This document shows positions 42,080 through 51,474 of a stretch of DNA of 64,000 bases, one piece after another. The stretch is taken from NCBI GenBank assembly GCA_026003215.1, contig BPGV01000001.1:151570-215569 (forward strand), given 5' to 3'. The position numbers and the translations under genes are program-made. Below the pieces are notes generated by a model that saw nothing but the letters and a program-made list of their open reading frames with translations, searched no databases and was not told where the DNA came from. This DNA comes from Bacteroidia bacterium (GTDB lineage: Bacteria > Bacteroidota > Bacteroidia > SpSt-205). The number at the start of each line of letters is the position of its first letter. The first letter of the stretch is position 1.

Positions 42080-43333
42080 ATGGTCCGTTTTCTCACCGGG
42101 CTGGTAAAGGCCTATGCGTTACTAAGGACTCTATGGGCCCAGTCGGTGCTCTACACGCCGCTCTACCTGCATAACGACCCGGCCCGCGATACGGTCTGGC
42201 TGTGGTCCTTTGCGCAGCTTACCGATGTGCATATTGGGGAAGCACAGGGCGATTATGGCACGTCGGGATATGAAGACTCGTTGGCGGACAACTTAGGCGG
42301 GTATGCCGTAGATAGGCTGCGCAGGGCCTTAGCCTGGCTACGGCAGCAGGCACAGGCCGAAAAACTGGCTTTTGTGCTGGTTACCGGTGACCTTACCGAC
42401 AGCGGCGAACTGTCCGAACTCCTCCATTTCACGGCGCTCATGGACTCCTCGGGCCTGCTATACCTTCCTATCCCCGGTAACCACGACATATGGCCTTACG
42501 TGAGTGCCTCCAATGAATCGCCCTATCCTTATGGCGATAGTCTTATAGCCGCGCTTTTTGCGCCCCTGTACGCACACTTTGCCGCCCAGATGGATGCTTG
42601 GGAAGGACCCCTCCTCCCTCCCCGCGTGTGGAACCCCGAGGCTAACTGTCCCAGCTTATTTTACACGTTTGCTTTTCGGTATCGTGGCGTGCGGTTTATC
42701 GCGATGGATGGCATCTCCCGGCAGCCTGCGCCCCTTGGACAGGCAGGCGTAGGCCCTGATGCCAACCTCCATGACTTTCCCGGCGGGTCTATCCGCCGCT
42801 TAGATACGCTTCTCCAAGGACCTCAACCCTATCCCATGGTGTTTTTCTGTCATTATCCCCTCATCAACGCTCCTGTAAGTGGCGTAAATAGCTTCTCGTC
42901 CTCCGAATATGACCAGATTGTAGGCCTTTTATATCCTCATCGCGACAAGGTTTTAGCCTGGATAGCGGGTCATATTCATCGTGATGCCAGCTATCCGTTA
43001 TACCACCGGCCTTCGGGAACCTCTTTTTCGCAGGGGATAGAAACCCCAGCCAATAAGGAGGGCACCAGTGGGGGCCAGTTTCGGATATATCGGGTGTACG
43101 GGGAAAGTCCTGTGGCTTCCTTGCATCAAGGGGCTTCTCTCTGTCCGTGCGTGAGAGAAGATAGAATCTTTGAGTACCGCTTGCGCTGTGGGAGAGGCAT
43201 TTTTACCCTATGGGATGCGCTTGGGCGCTGTACAGGGCAGTGGTCGGGAGAGAAAGTGTTGTGCGTACCCCCAGGCGTGTATGTCCTCCGAGACGAACAA
43301 ACAGGCCAAAGTTGGCGTATTTGGGTGCCGTAA
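42080..43333 (+). CDS. exported calcineurin-like metallophosphoesterase
   Basis: A 417-residue protein. The metal ligands of the family are all visible in order: QLTDVHIG (D-x-H), VTGDLTDSG (GD), GNHDIW (GNHD), FCHYPL (H) and AGHIHRD (GHxH), so it should hold a two-metal centre and hydrolyse phosphomonoesters or diesters. The N-terminus is hydrophobic with a likely cleavage before Gln in LRTLWA-QSVLY. The last 70 residues are a Cys-containing beta domain of unknown role (CPCVREDRIFEYRLRCG). Substrate unknown. Start ATG 42080 is three bases after the box. Confidence 0.87.
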   Translation: MVRFLTGLVKAYALLRTLWAQSVLYTPLYLHNDPARDTVWLWSFAQLTDVHIGEAQGDYGTSGYEDSLADNLGGYAVDRLRRALAWLRQQAQAEKLAFVLVTGDLTDSGELSELLHFTALMDSSGLLYLPIPGNHDIWPYVSASNESPYPYGDSLIAALFAPLYAHFAAQMDAWEGPLLPPRVWNPEANCPSLFYTFAFRYRGVRFIAMDGISRQPAPLGQAGVGPDANLHDFPGGSIRRLDTLLQGPQPYPMVFFCHYPLINAPVSGVNSFSSSEYDQIVGLLYPHRDKVLAWIAGHIHRDASYPLYHRPSGTSFSQGIETPANKEGTSGGQFRIYRVYGESPVASLHQGASLCPCVREDRIFEYRLRCGRGIFTLWDALGRCTGQWSGEKVLCVPPGVYVLRDEQTGQSWRIWVP

Positions 43334-43336
43334 GGC

Positions 43337-43344
43337 TACCTTTG
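43337..43344 (+). promoter_or_regulatory. -7 promoter box of the thiolase gene
   Basis: TACCTTTG ends four bases before ATG 43349. Confidence 0.8.
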
Positions 43345-43348
43345 TAGT

Positions 43349-44524
43349 ATGCAAACGGTGTATGTCGTAGCGGCGAAGCGCACGCCTATTGGGAGTTTCA
43401 TGGGGAGTCTGGCCAGTGTGCCTGCGACAGAACTGGGAACTATTGCTCTCAAAGCTGCCTTAGCGCAAGCAGGAGTGGCCCCCGAGCACATAGAAGAGGT
43501 ATATTTCGGGAATGTGCTCTCGGCGAACTTAGGCCAAGCGCCTGCCACGCAGGTAGCCCTGAAAGCTGGCCTTCCCCCCACCGTGCCCGCTACCATAGTC
43601 AATAAAGTGTGCGCCTCCGGCCTAAAAGCCGTAATGCTGGGCGCGCAGACTATCGCGTTGGGTCAGGCCGACCTGATTGCTGCAGGCGGCATGGAGAGCA
43701 TGAGCCAAACCCCCTTCTATGTGCCTTCGCTGCGCAGCGGACACCGCTACGGCCACGCACAACTCTTGGACGGTATCCTCCGGGATGGCCTGGAAGATGC
43801 TTATTGCGGCCTCACGATGGGGACCCTCACCGAGAAATGCGCGACCACTTACGGCCTTACCCGAGAGATGCAGGATCAATATGCCATCGAGTCCTACAAG
43901 CGTGCCCAAGAGGCCCAAGCAAAAGGCCTATTTGCCCAGGAGATAGTGCCTGTGCCTGTGGCGGCTAAGGGAGGTGTCGTGGAGATTACCGAAGACGAGG
44001 AGCCTAAAAAGGCTAACTTTGAAAAGCTCCCTACTTTGAAGCCGGCGTTCAAGCCGGATGGCACTATTACGGCGGCGAATGCTTCTAAGATTAACGATGG
44101 AGCAGCTGCGGTTATCTTAGCCAGCGAAGCCGCCGTGAAAAAACACGGACTGCGGCCTTTGGCGCGTATTCTGAGCTGGGCGGATGCAGCGAAAGAGCCC
44201 GAATGGTTCACTATTGCGCCCACAGATGCTATCCAAAAGGCCTTGCAGCGAGCAGGCCTTGGGCTTAGCCAAATAGATGCGTTTGAAATCAACGAGGCCT
44301 TTGCTGCCGTAGCTTTGGCCAATCAAAAACTGCTCAATATTCCCTTGGAAAAGCTGAATATCTTGGGGGGAGCGGTGGCGCTGGGGCATCCCTTGGGTGC
44401 CAGTGGTGCCCGCATTTTGGTGACCCTTATTACGGCTTTACGAAACATCGGTGGGAAATATGGCGCCATAGGGATATGTAATGGCGGTGGGGGGGCTTCG
44501 GCGGTGATTATAGAGCGGGTGTAG
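43349..44524 (+). CDS. acetyl-CoA C-acetyltransferase (thiolase)
   Basis: A 391-residue thiolase II family enzyme that condenses two acetyl-CoA to acetoacetyl-CoA or cleaves beta-ketoacyl-CoA. Catalytic residues are Cys88 in NKVCASGLKA, His347 in ALGHPLGASGAR and Cys377 in CNGGGGASA, with the loop GGMESMSQTPF. Length and sequence are standard for the biosynthetic/degradative acetoacetyl-CoA thiolase; direction of use in the cell is not evident. Own promoter; the UbiD-type gene follows 21 bases later. Confidence 0.94.
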   Translation: MQTVYVVAAKRTPIGSFMGSLASVPATELGTIALKAALAQAGVAPEHIEEVYFGNVLSANLGQAPATQVALKAGLPPTVPATIVNKVCASGLKAVMLGAQTIALGQADLIAAGGMESMSQTPFYVPSLRSGHRYGHAQLLDGILRDGLEDAYCGLTMGTLTEKCATTYGLTREMQDQYAIESYKRAQEAQAKGLFAQEIVPVPVAAKGGVVEITEDEEPKKANFEKLPTLKPAFKPDGTITAANASKINDGAAAVILASEAAVKKHGLRPLARILSWADAAKEPEWFTIAPTDAIQKALQRAGLGLSQIDAFEINEAFAAVALANQKLLNIPLEKLNILGGAVALGHPLGASGARILVTLITALRNIGGKYGAIGICNGGGGASAVIIERV

Positions 44525-44545
44525 GGGTATTTTGTTGGGGGAAGC

Positions 44546-46483
44546 ATGGGGCAAAAAGGCGGGCTTGGGGCCTTTGTAGAAAAGTTAGAAAAGGCAGGCG
44601 AGCTGCGGCGTATAAAAGTGCCGGTATCTCCACGCTTGGAGATTACGGAGATTACGGACCGGATCACAAAGGCTGGGGGGCCAGCTTTGCTTTTTGAAAA
44701 TACGGGTACCGAGTTTTCCTTGCTCATCAATGCATACGGTTCGGAGCGGCGGATGGCCTTGGCGCTGGGGGTAGAAAAGCTGGAGGCGGTGTCCGAACGC
44801 CTTATGCGGCTTTTTCAGGCGCTAACAGGGCCTAAGGCCTCCCTCTGGGAGAAGCTGACTCTCTTGCCGAAGTTAGGCGAAGTCGCCGGCTACCTGCCGC
44901 GCAAGCGGCGCGGACGCCGCGCCCCCTGTCAAGAGGTGGTGTACTTGGGGAAGGAAGCGCGTCTTTCACGCCTCCCCATCCTCACCTGTTGGCCAGAAGA
45001 TGGCGGCCCCTTCATTACCCTGCCTATCGTGCACACTTACCATCCCGAGACTGGGCATAGAAATGTCGGGATGTATCGCATCCAGGTGTATGACGACTAT
45101 ACCACGGCTATACATTGGCAGCTCCACAAGGTGTCTCGCCGGCACTATGAGGCTTGGAAGGCTGCTGGGCAGAAAATGCCCGTAGCTATCGCCTTAGGAG
45201 GCGATCCCGCTTATACTTATGCGGCTACCGCTCCCCTACCCGAAAATGTAGATGAATACATTCTCGCTGGATTTTTACGCCGTCAGCCTGTGGAGCTGGT
45301 GCCCTGCCTCACCCAGCCTATGGAAGTGCCCGCCGATGCTGACATCGTGATAGAAGGCTATGTAGACCCCACCGAACCCCTCCGCATAGAAGGGCCATTT
45401 GGGGACCACACGGGCTATTATTCCCTACCGGACTACTATCCCGTGTTTCATGTTACAGCGATTACCCATAGGCGGAAGGCTATCTATCCCGCGACGATAG
45501 TCGGAATCCCCCCCCAAGAAGATGCATGGCTGGGCAAAGCCACAGAACGGATTTTTCTTACGCCTTTGCGGCTTACTTTTTTGCCAGAGCTGGTGGATAT
45601 GGAGCTGCCCATAGAAGGTGTATTTCACAATATGGCTATCGTCTCTATCCAAAAAGAGTACCCTGGGCAAGGCATGAAAGCTATCCATACGCTCTGGGGG
45701 GCAGGCCAGCTCATGCTCACTAAAATAGCGGTGGTGGTCGATAAAGAGGTAAATCTGCGCGACTACTGGGCTGTAGCACAGGCCGTGGCGCAAAACGCTG
45801 ACCTGCGTACCGATGTGGTTTTTAGCCAAGGACCGATAGATGTCCTGGACCATGCTTGTAGTCAGATGGGCTTTGGCGGCAAGTTAGGCATAGATGGCAC
45901 CCGCAAGCTCCCCGAAGAACGGCTCCTCCCACCCATAACCTACCCGCAGCCCGAGATAGCGGCCCTCCAAGCGGAGGTCTTACAAAGAGACTTTCCTGAG
46001 CTGCGAGAAGCTAACCTCCGCCTGATTGAAAGGGGTATTCCCGTCTGGATAGGGACTTTTGTCAAGTATAGGCCACACCATGGCTTAGTCTTAGGGGAGG
46101 TCCTGGCCAAGCACCCGGCTTTTGCTGGCATCAAGTGGATAGTGCTTTTGGATGGTGAAATGCCTATCCAGGATTTGGGAGATGTGTTTTGGCGTTTTGC
46201 GAATAACACCGATGTGCGGCGCGATAGCCGCCTGGTGGTAGATGAATCAGGTCGCCCGCACCTTATCTTAGACGCCAGTACCAAGATGCCTGACTTGGAT
46301 GGATTTACTCGTCCTTGGCCTAATGTGATTGTAATGGATGAGGAGACTATCCAAAAAGTAGATAGCCGTTGGGAGGTGTATGGCTTAGGGCCGTTTATAC
46401 CTTCGCCTTCTCGGAAGTACCGACCCCTTGTGCGGGGGAAGGGGGCCGTAGCCTTTGGCGAATCGTTTTTGCCGCAGTCCTGA
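44546..46483 (+). CDS. UbiD family decarboxylase, probable menaquinone biosynthesis decarboxylase
   Basis: A 645-residue member of the UbiD family, which uses prenylated FMN made by UbiX. Regions characteristic of the family are ALALGVEKLEAV, GGPFITLPIVHTYHPETGHRN, VYDDYTTAIHWQLHKVSRRH, IALGGDPAYTYAATAPLPENVDE, IEGPFGDHTGYYSLPDYYP and IVVDKEVNLRDYWAVAQAVAQN-like text near 395. The length and the sequence around the RRH and GDHTGYY motifs fit the long branch used in the futalosine menaquinone pathway, which decarboxylates the naphthoate intermediate. Menaquinone would feed the act operon in this window. The futalosine assignment is an inference from branch type; the other mqn genes are not here. 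Confidence 0.83.
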   Translation: MGQKGGLGAFVEKLEKAGELRRIKVPVSPRLEITEITDRITKAGGPALLFENTGTEFSLLINAYGSERRMALALGVEKLEAVSERLMRLFQALTGPKASLWEKLTLLPKLGEVAGYLPRKRRGRRAPCQEVVYLGKEARLSRLPILTCWPEDGGPFITLPIVHTYHPETGHRNVGMYRIQVYDDYTTAIHWQLHKVSRRHYEAWKAAGQKMPVAIALGGDPAYTYAATAPLPENVDEYILAGFLRRQPVELVPCLTQPMEVPADADIVIEGYVDPTEPLRIEGPFGDHTGYYSLPDYYPVFHVTAITHRRKAIYPATIVGIPPQEDAWLGKATERIFLTPLRLTFLPELVDMELPIEGVFHNMAIVSIQKEYPGQGMKAIHTLWGAGQLMLTKIAVVVDKEVNLRDYWAVAQAVAQNADLRTDVVFSQGPIDVLDHACSQMGFGGKLGIDGTRKLPEERLLPPITYPQPEIAALQAEVLQRDFPELREANLRLIERGIPVWIGTFVKYRPHHGLVLGEVLAKHPAFAGIKWIVLLDGEMPIQDLGDVFWRFANNTDVRRDSRLVVDESGRPHLILDASTKMPDLDGFTRPWPNVIVMDEETIQKVDSRWEVYGLGPFIPSPSRKYRPLVRGKGAVAFGESFLPQS

Positions 46484-46485
46484 TA

Positions 46486-46493
46486 TAGCTTTG
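46486..46493 (+). promoter_or_regulatory. -7 promoter box of nnr
   Basis: TAGCTTTG ends seven bases before ATG 46501. Confidence 0.7.
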
Positions 46494-46500
46494 CCGAGCT

Positions 46501-48069
46501 ATGCGTCCGGTCTTCAACGCTGCGCAGAGCCGGAGGGCTGATGAGATCATGCAGCTGGAATATGGCTACTTGGGTATCCTCCTCATGGAAACAGCGGGAC
46601 GGCGCGCCGCTCACCTCATCCGGAAGCTCTACCCTATGCATACCCGCTTCGTCGTGGTAGCTGGGGGGGGCAATAACGGGGGAGATGGTCTGGTCATTGC
46701 GCGCTACCTCCGCCGCTATGGAAAAGAACTTTTCATCCTCCTGACTAAACCTCCAGAAAAACTTACGGCTCTGGCTCGCATTCAATACGATATCCTCACG
46801 CGCTTTGGCCTGACTTGTCATGTCCTTGCGCCAGATACCCTTCGTAAGCTTCAAGTTTTTTGCGAGCAGGGGATAAAACCTGTACTCGTAGATGCTCTGG
46901 TCGGAGTAGGCCTGGATCAGCCTTTGCGAGAACCTTATTCGTCGCTCATAGAGTTTTTGCGGGGGCTTCATTTGCCCACGGTGGCGATAGATCTCCCCTC
47001 AGGGCTTAGTGCGGATACGGGGGCTGTGTGGAGCGAGCCCCTTCGTTGTGAACATACGATTACTTTCCAAACCGCTAAGCTGTGTCATCTTATAACCCCG
47101 GCAGCCAGTTATTGTGGGAGGGTTCATGTGGTAGATATTGGGGTATATCCGGAGGTGATAGAACGGATAGGTACCCGCACGTTTTGGGTGACGGAAAAAA
47201 GTGTGCGGGCATTTCTACCGCCTCGTCCTTTGGAGGCGCACAAAGGCACTTTCGGTCATGCGCTTATTGTAGGAGGGTCCCGGGGCAAGGGGGGAGCGCC
47301 GGCGCTGGCCACGGTGGCTGCTCTACGGGCAGGTGCAGGCTTAGCCTCGGCTATCGTACCTGGCTCGGCGGCTCCGAGTTTCCATCGCAAGACCTTGAGC
47401 GGGATGAGCCTACCCTATGGCGACTTAGCGGTGCCCTACCTAAATGAAGTCGCTGCGCTGTGGGCAAAGACCCCCCTCCAGGGAAAGAATGCGGTAGGCA
47501 TTGGGCCCGGTCTCGGCAATACCCCGGAGACACAGGCCTTTTTGCGGGAGTTCCTTCCCCACGTACAGGTGCCTTGTGTCTTAGATGCTGATGCGCTCAA
47601 TGCGCTTGCTTCCATAGAGGCCTTATGGGAAAGGGTGCCTAAAAATACGATTGTTACCCCTCATCCCGGCGAAGCCGCTCGCCTTTTGGGCCTTTCTACC
47701 GAACAGGTCCAAGCGCGTCGGATGGAATCAGCCTTGCGCTTGGCGGAAAAAAGAAGAGTTATTGTACTGCTCAAGGGGGCTAATCCCCTCGTAGCTACCC
47801 CTCGAGGAGAAGTTTTTCTTTTTCAGCTTATGGAGCCAGCCCTGGCTACCGCCGGCACAGGCGATGTGCTTACAGGGCTTATCACCGGCTTGCTTGCACA
47901 AGGGCTATCCCCGTTGCGGGCCGCATTATTAGCTCTCATGGCGCACGGAATAGGCGCCCGCATGGCTTTACGCTACAATAGCCGTACCTCCTTGACTGCT
48001 GCAGGCCTTCTTAAGTATCTTGGCCCTGCTTTCCGGTACCTCAGTGGCGGGGAGACCGCTACGTCTTAG
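46501..48069 (+). CDS. nnr: bifunctional NAD(P)H-hydrate epimerase / ADP-dependent NAD(P)H-hydrate dehydratase
   Basis: A 522-residue fusion that repairs hydrated NADH and NADPH. The N-terminal YjeF_N epimerase domain (about 1-215) has VVVAGGGNNGGDGLVIARYL and the DALVGVGLDQPLREPY and IDLPSGLSADTG segments. The C-terminal ribokinase-like dehydratase domain (about 225-522) has GTFGHALIVGGSRGKGGAP, GIGPGLG, VLDADALNAL, TPHPGEAARLL and the catalytic ATAGTGDVLTGLI. Fusion of the two is the usual bacterial form. Convergent with rpmB, six bases apart. Confidence 0.95.
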   Translation: MRPVFNAAQSRRADEIMQLEYGYLGILLMETAGRRAAHLIRKLYPMHTRFVVVAGGGNNGGDGLVIARYLRRYGKELFILLTKPPEKLTALARIQYDILTRFGLTCHVLAPDTLRKLQVFCEQGIKPVLVDALVGVGLDQPLREPYSSLIEFLRGLHLPTVAIDLPSGLSADTGAVWSEPLRCEHTITFQTAKLCHLITPAASYCGRVHVVDIGVYPEVIERIGTRTFWVTEKSVRAFLPPRPLEAHKGTFGHALIVGGSRGKGGAPALATVAALRAGAGLASAIVPGSAAPSFHRKTLSGMSLPYGDLAVPYLNEVAALWAKTPLQGKNAVGIGPGLGNTPETQAFLREFLPHVQVPCVLDADALNALASIEALWERVPKNTIVTPHPGEAARLLGLSTEQVQARRMESALRLAEKRRVIVLLKGANPLVATPRGEVFLFQLMEPALATAGTGDVLTGLITGLLAQGLSPLRAALLALMAHGIGARMALRYNSRTSLTAAGLLKYLGPAFRYLSGGETATS

Positions 48070-48075
48070 GACTTC

Positions 48076-48279
48076 TTAGCGTACAGGCAGATAGCCTTTG
48101 CGGTAAAGGGTCTTTAAGACGCGCGTGGTGAGCCGTACTTCTATGGATCCTCCGTCACCCAGGGGGAGGCGCTTACGTTGAAGATTGATGTCAAAACGCC
48201 GCTTGGTGTGCCTATTAGAATGAGAGACGTTATAGCCGGTGCGGGGACGGCGCCCAGTTACTTCACATATACGAGCCAT
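48076..48279 (-). CDS. rpmB: 50S ribosomal protein L28
   Basis: A 67-residue ribosomal protein with the L28 start [20 protein letters not shown] and the basic [17 protein letters not shown], followed by [20 protein letters not shown]. It is somewhat shorter at the C-terminus than L28 of many Bacteroidota. Monocistronic: its promoter box lies directly upstream and the next gene on the strand ends at 48298. rpmG, often adjacent, is not here. Confidence 0.95.
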   Translation of the reverse strand: MARICEVTGRRPRTGYNVSHSNRHTKRRFDINLQRKRLPLGDGGSIEVRLTTRVLKTLYRKGYLPVR

Positions 48280-48283
48280 GCGG

Positions 48284-48291
48284 CAAAAGTA
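48284..48291 (-). promoter_or_regulatory. -7 promoter box of rpmB
   Basis: TACTTTTG ends four bases before ATG 48279; even this ribosomal protein gene appears leaderless. Confidence 0.75.
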
Positions 48292-48297
48292 GCACTT

Positions 48298-51200
48298 TTA
48301 GGGCATATACAGGAGGTGACCTTGTTGGCTACCTATTCCCCAGAAGTATAAGCCGGGGGCGAGAGCCGAAGGCAAGCGATAGAGGGCACCAGAGGGGAGG
48401 AGGTCGGTTTCCCATACCACTTTACCCAAAGCGTCGCGCAGCCGTAAAGGAATCCCTACAGGTTCGCTGTGCTCTATGAGAAGGGTACCCGCAGAGGGAT
48501 TAGGATACACGCGTACTTTATGGGACACTTGCGTTAGCCCACTGGTAGAAGTAACCTGTATTTGCCAGCTCAAGCTATCCGTACACCCTGTATTGGGGTC
48601 GGTGCGGTGGAGCTTCACGGTATAGGTTCCAGCGGTGGTGTAGGTATAACTAAAGCTACTTCCTGTGAAGGTTTGCCAGCCTGTGGGAGTTTCTACTTGC
48701 CAGGTGTATTGGTAGGGGTTGTGGCTTTGTTCTGTGCCTTGCAGGGTGGTACCTACGGAGATGGTCTGCCCGGGTGTGAAAACTACTTGCGCTGGAGCCA
48801 AAGCATTTATCGTGAGGGAAACCTCATCGTAACCCCAGCAGCCTTGGTTATCTTGGAGCATGAGCCAATAGAGGCCTGACTGCGTCGGAGTAATGGTGCT
48901 GGTGGTAGCGCCCGTAGACCAGAGATAAGATGCACCGGAAGTACTCTGGGCTGAGAGGGTATCGCCTAAGCACAGGCTTCTATCGGGGCCTAAATCCACC
49001 GAGGGCGTTTGGCCAGCGATGAAACAGGCATACCAATCTATGGCGGCTTGAGCGTTATCTAAAAGCTCACTTAGGGTGTTACCCCCTATTAGAGCGAAGG
49101 CTACGGTGTCCTTGGTATTGGCGGGGAGATTGATGCCCTGGGCGCTAATAGCTACAAAGACATCACCTGTGGTAGCTGTAATACTATTCCCTTGTCGGAA
49201 AAGGCCAATATAACTGGGGGGCGCAGCAGTGAAGGTGTCCGCTCGTCCCACTTGTAGGAGGGCGCTTTGCCCGGAGAGGAGCACCGCTCCGATAAAACGA
49301 TTGCCTGAACTATTTCGGGCATAGACGAGAGGAAGGCTGCTATGTTTTGTAGCTTGATCGGTGGTGGGATTGTTGCCTACATCAAAGTCTAACCACCACC
49401 CTATGGAGAGGTCGTTATAGTCGCTTCCCCCATAGTTTTCTACTTGGTAGATAAAGGCTACGAAGGCGTTAAGGGGTTCGCGGCGAGGGGCATAGGCTTG
49501 CGCCTTCACTATTAGCGGTTTAGGGGTAGTCATCCCCCCTGTGACTAAGGAAGAGACTTCAGCGGTCTCGTATAAGCCTTGGATAGACTTAGTGGCGGCT
49601 TGGGTGGGGGTAAAGTGGTCATACATGCCTCCCACAGGCGCCCGGGTGCACAAATGGGCGCTGGTGTCGTCGGCGATCACCAAGCCCCCTTCAAAGAGCC
49701 AGCTTGGGTTATTTTGCCAGCGGCCGCCTCGTCCTTGGGTATTAGTAGGGGTATCGTAGTAGCCGACTCGGCCATTTCCGCAAAGGGTAGTCTGCAGCTG
49801 CGCAGAGTCTAAATGCGCAAATGCGGGATTGAGCCCCCTAAGCTCTATCACTTGGTAGTCGCTGTACCCGTCATCCCCTTGGAAACGAAATAGGATAGGC
49901 ACTGTGGCATTGGGGGGACAAGAGGGTTGCACTTGAAAAGCAAACGCCCCGCTGGAAGGCTGAATATGCGCTTGTAGGGTACCTAAGCTGCCTATGGCAT
50001 ACGAGCCTTGCCCAGCCACACCTTGGAGGTGGGGGGATAGAGGCTCCACAGTCACCGTAAGGTTCGTTACTGGGGAGAGGAAGTTTTTATAGGTAGCGGT
50101 CAAAAAGAAGGTTTCTCCTGCAAAGAATAGGGCGTCGTTGCTGTCGTATGGCGTGTAGGCGGTCACTCTGCAGGCGGGGGTATCTCGGGTCATGATAGCC
50201 CGATGGAGGTTAATACGACGGCCCAAGCGGTAGCGAAGGTGGGGCGGGTTAGCTGGCTCCACGGAGTCGGCTGTGATGCGCAGCAGCTCAGCAATCTGGT
50301 AAGCGTTGAGGTCGGGGCGCCAAGCCCGCAGAAGTGCTGCGCACCCCGAGGCTTGCGGCGTCGCAAAAGAAGTAGCTGTACCGAAAGAAAAATAGCCGTT
50401 CAAGCCGGTGGTAGTTATGCCATACCCTGTGGTGCATAAATCTATTCCGTACCCTATTTGCACCGTACCTCCCCATATATCCGAAGTATTCACCGCTGTT
50501 ACCGACACTACCCCAGGGTACTGAGCGGGGTAAAAGGTGGCTGGGGTATCGGGAGGTACATTGCCCGCGGCGGCTACTACCACCGGGTCGTAGGTATTTA
50601 CGAGATTTTGAAGGAAGTTTTGCGCAGCTTGGTTATAGTAAGTGCTGCCCCACGAGCAGTTGATGACCTTAGCGCCGTGCGTGGCGGCATACAACACTCC
50701 ATCATAGGCTCCGTATAAAGCCGAGCTATTATCTGGGGCGGCTTTGATAGGGAGGATTCGGCACTTGAAGGCCGGCGCAGCAATCCCTATGCCGTTGTCG
50801 GAGGTGGCTCCTGCATAGCCAGCTACGAAGGTACCATGCCCGGGGCTACTGGTTCGGGGGTCGTTATCAGGTGAGAAGTTCCCACTCCCGCTATAACTCG
50901 CTCCGACTATATCCCATCCGTGAAAGTTATCCGTATAGCCGTCACTGTCATTATCTACCCCATCTATGGGGTCATTCCAGTTATAGGCGATGTTCTCTAC
51001 CAGGTCGGGATGGTCAAAGCGCACATCGGTATCCACGATGCCGATGGCTACGGTGGTGTCACCTTGGGTACTATCCCATGCGCCTAAAACATGGAGATGA
51101 GCCAAACAATAGTTTTGGGGATGAAGGTCATTCGGTGTATAAGCGGTTTTTTCGGGCTGACGCTGAAGAGGGGACATAAAAGCTTGGGGAAGGTACTCCG

Positions 51201-51474
51201 GTTCAGCATAGCGTACAGCGGGGCTTCGGCGCCAGAGCTTAGCTACATATTCTGGGGCTAAGGGAGCCGCATATTCCAGCACATAAATAGGGCTTTTGGA
51301 AGGTAAGCCCGGGAAGCGTTCCCGGAGGCTTCCTCGCAGCTGGCCTTGTAGTTCGACAAGCTCAGCGGGGAGTTTGGCAAGGTCGTATTCAGGTAAAAGT
51401 TCAAACAAAATGCGGCCGGGCCAGTGGCTTTGAGCCCAAAGCCATGTGACTGCTAAGAAAAAGAGCTTTCTCAT
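48298..51474 (-). CDS. S8 family subtilisin-like protease with T9SS sorting domain
   Basis: A 1058-residue secreted protease. After the signal peptide (MRKLFFLAVTWLWA before Gln16) and a prodomain (to about 125) comes a subtilisin domain with the triad Asp148 (IVDTDVRFDHPDL), His213 (PGHGTFVAGYAG) and Ser369 (GTATSFATPQASG). The usual Asp-Thr-Gly is Asp-Thr-Asp here and the usual GTSMA is ATSFA. Then follow beta domains, including a PKD/Ig-like unit (YLWSTGATTSTITPTQSGLY), and a T9SS type A C-terminal domain (VRVYPNPSAGTLLIE ... LAPGLYFWGI), so it is exported to the surface by the type IX system. Downstream of and overlapping a small exported protein gene by four bases. Confidence 0.93.
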   Translation of the reverse strand: MRKLFFLAVTWLWAQSHWPGRILFELLPEYDLAKLPAELVELQGQLRGSLRERFPGLPSKSPIYVLEYAAPLAPEYVAKLWRRSPAVRYAEPEYLPQAFMSPLQRQPEKTAYTPNDLHPQNYCLAHLHVLGAWDSTQGDTTVAIGIVDTDVRFDHPDLVENIAYNWNDPIDGVDNDSDGYTDNFHGWDIVGASYSGSGNFSPDNDPRTSSPGHGTFVAGYAGATSDNGIGIAAPAFKCRILPIKAAPDNSSALYGAYDGVLYAATHGAKVINCSWGSTYYNQAAQNFLQNLVNTYDPVVVAAAGNVPPDTPATFYPAQYPGVVSVTAVNTSDIWGGTVQIGYGIDLCTTGYGITTTGLNGYFSFGTATSFATPQASGCAALLRAWRPDLNAYQIAELLRITADSVEPANPPHLRYRLGRRINLHRAIMTRDTPACRVTAYTPYDSNDALFFAGETFFLTATYKNFLSPVTNLTVTVEPLSPHLQGVAGQGSYAIGSLGTLQAHIQPSSGAFAFQVQPSCPPNATVPILFRFQGDDGYSDYQVIELRGLNPAFAHLDSAQLQTTLCGNGRVGYYDTPTNTQGRGGRWQNNPSWLFEGGLVIADDTSAHLCTRAPVGGMYDHFTPTQAATKSIQGLYETAEVSSLVTGGMTTPKPLIVKAQAYAPRREPLNAFVAFIYQVENYGGSDYNDLSIGWWLDFDVGNNPTTDQATKHSSLPLVYARNSSGNRFIGAVLLSGQSALLQVGRADTFTAAPPSYIGLFRQGNSITATTGDVFVAISAQGINLPANTKDTVAFALIGGNTLSELLDNAQAAIDWYACFIAGQTPSVDLGPDRSLCLGDTLSAQSTSGASYLWSTGATTSTITPTQSGLYWLMLQDNQGCWGYDEVSLTINALAPAQVVFTPGQTISVGTTLQGTEQSHNPYQYTWQVETPTGWQTFTGSSFSYTYTTAGTYTVKLHRTDPNTGCTDSLSWQIQVTSTSGLTQVSHKVRVYPNPSAGTLLIEHSEPVGIPLRLRDALGKVVWETDLLPSGALYRLPSALAPGLYFWGIGSQQGHLLYMP

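Noticed and set aside
45940-46971. Reverse-strand open frame of 343 codons across the end of the UbiD gene and the start of nnr
   Set aside because: Both overlapped genes are well conserved on the forward strand and have start signals; the reverse frame has no family resemblance.
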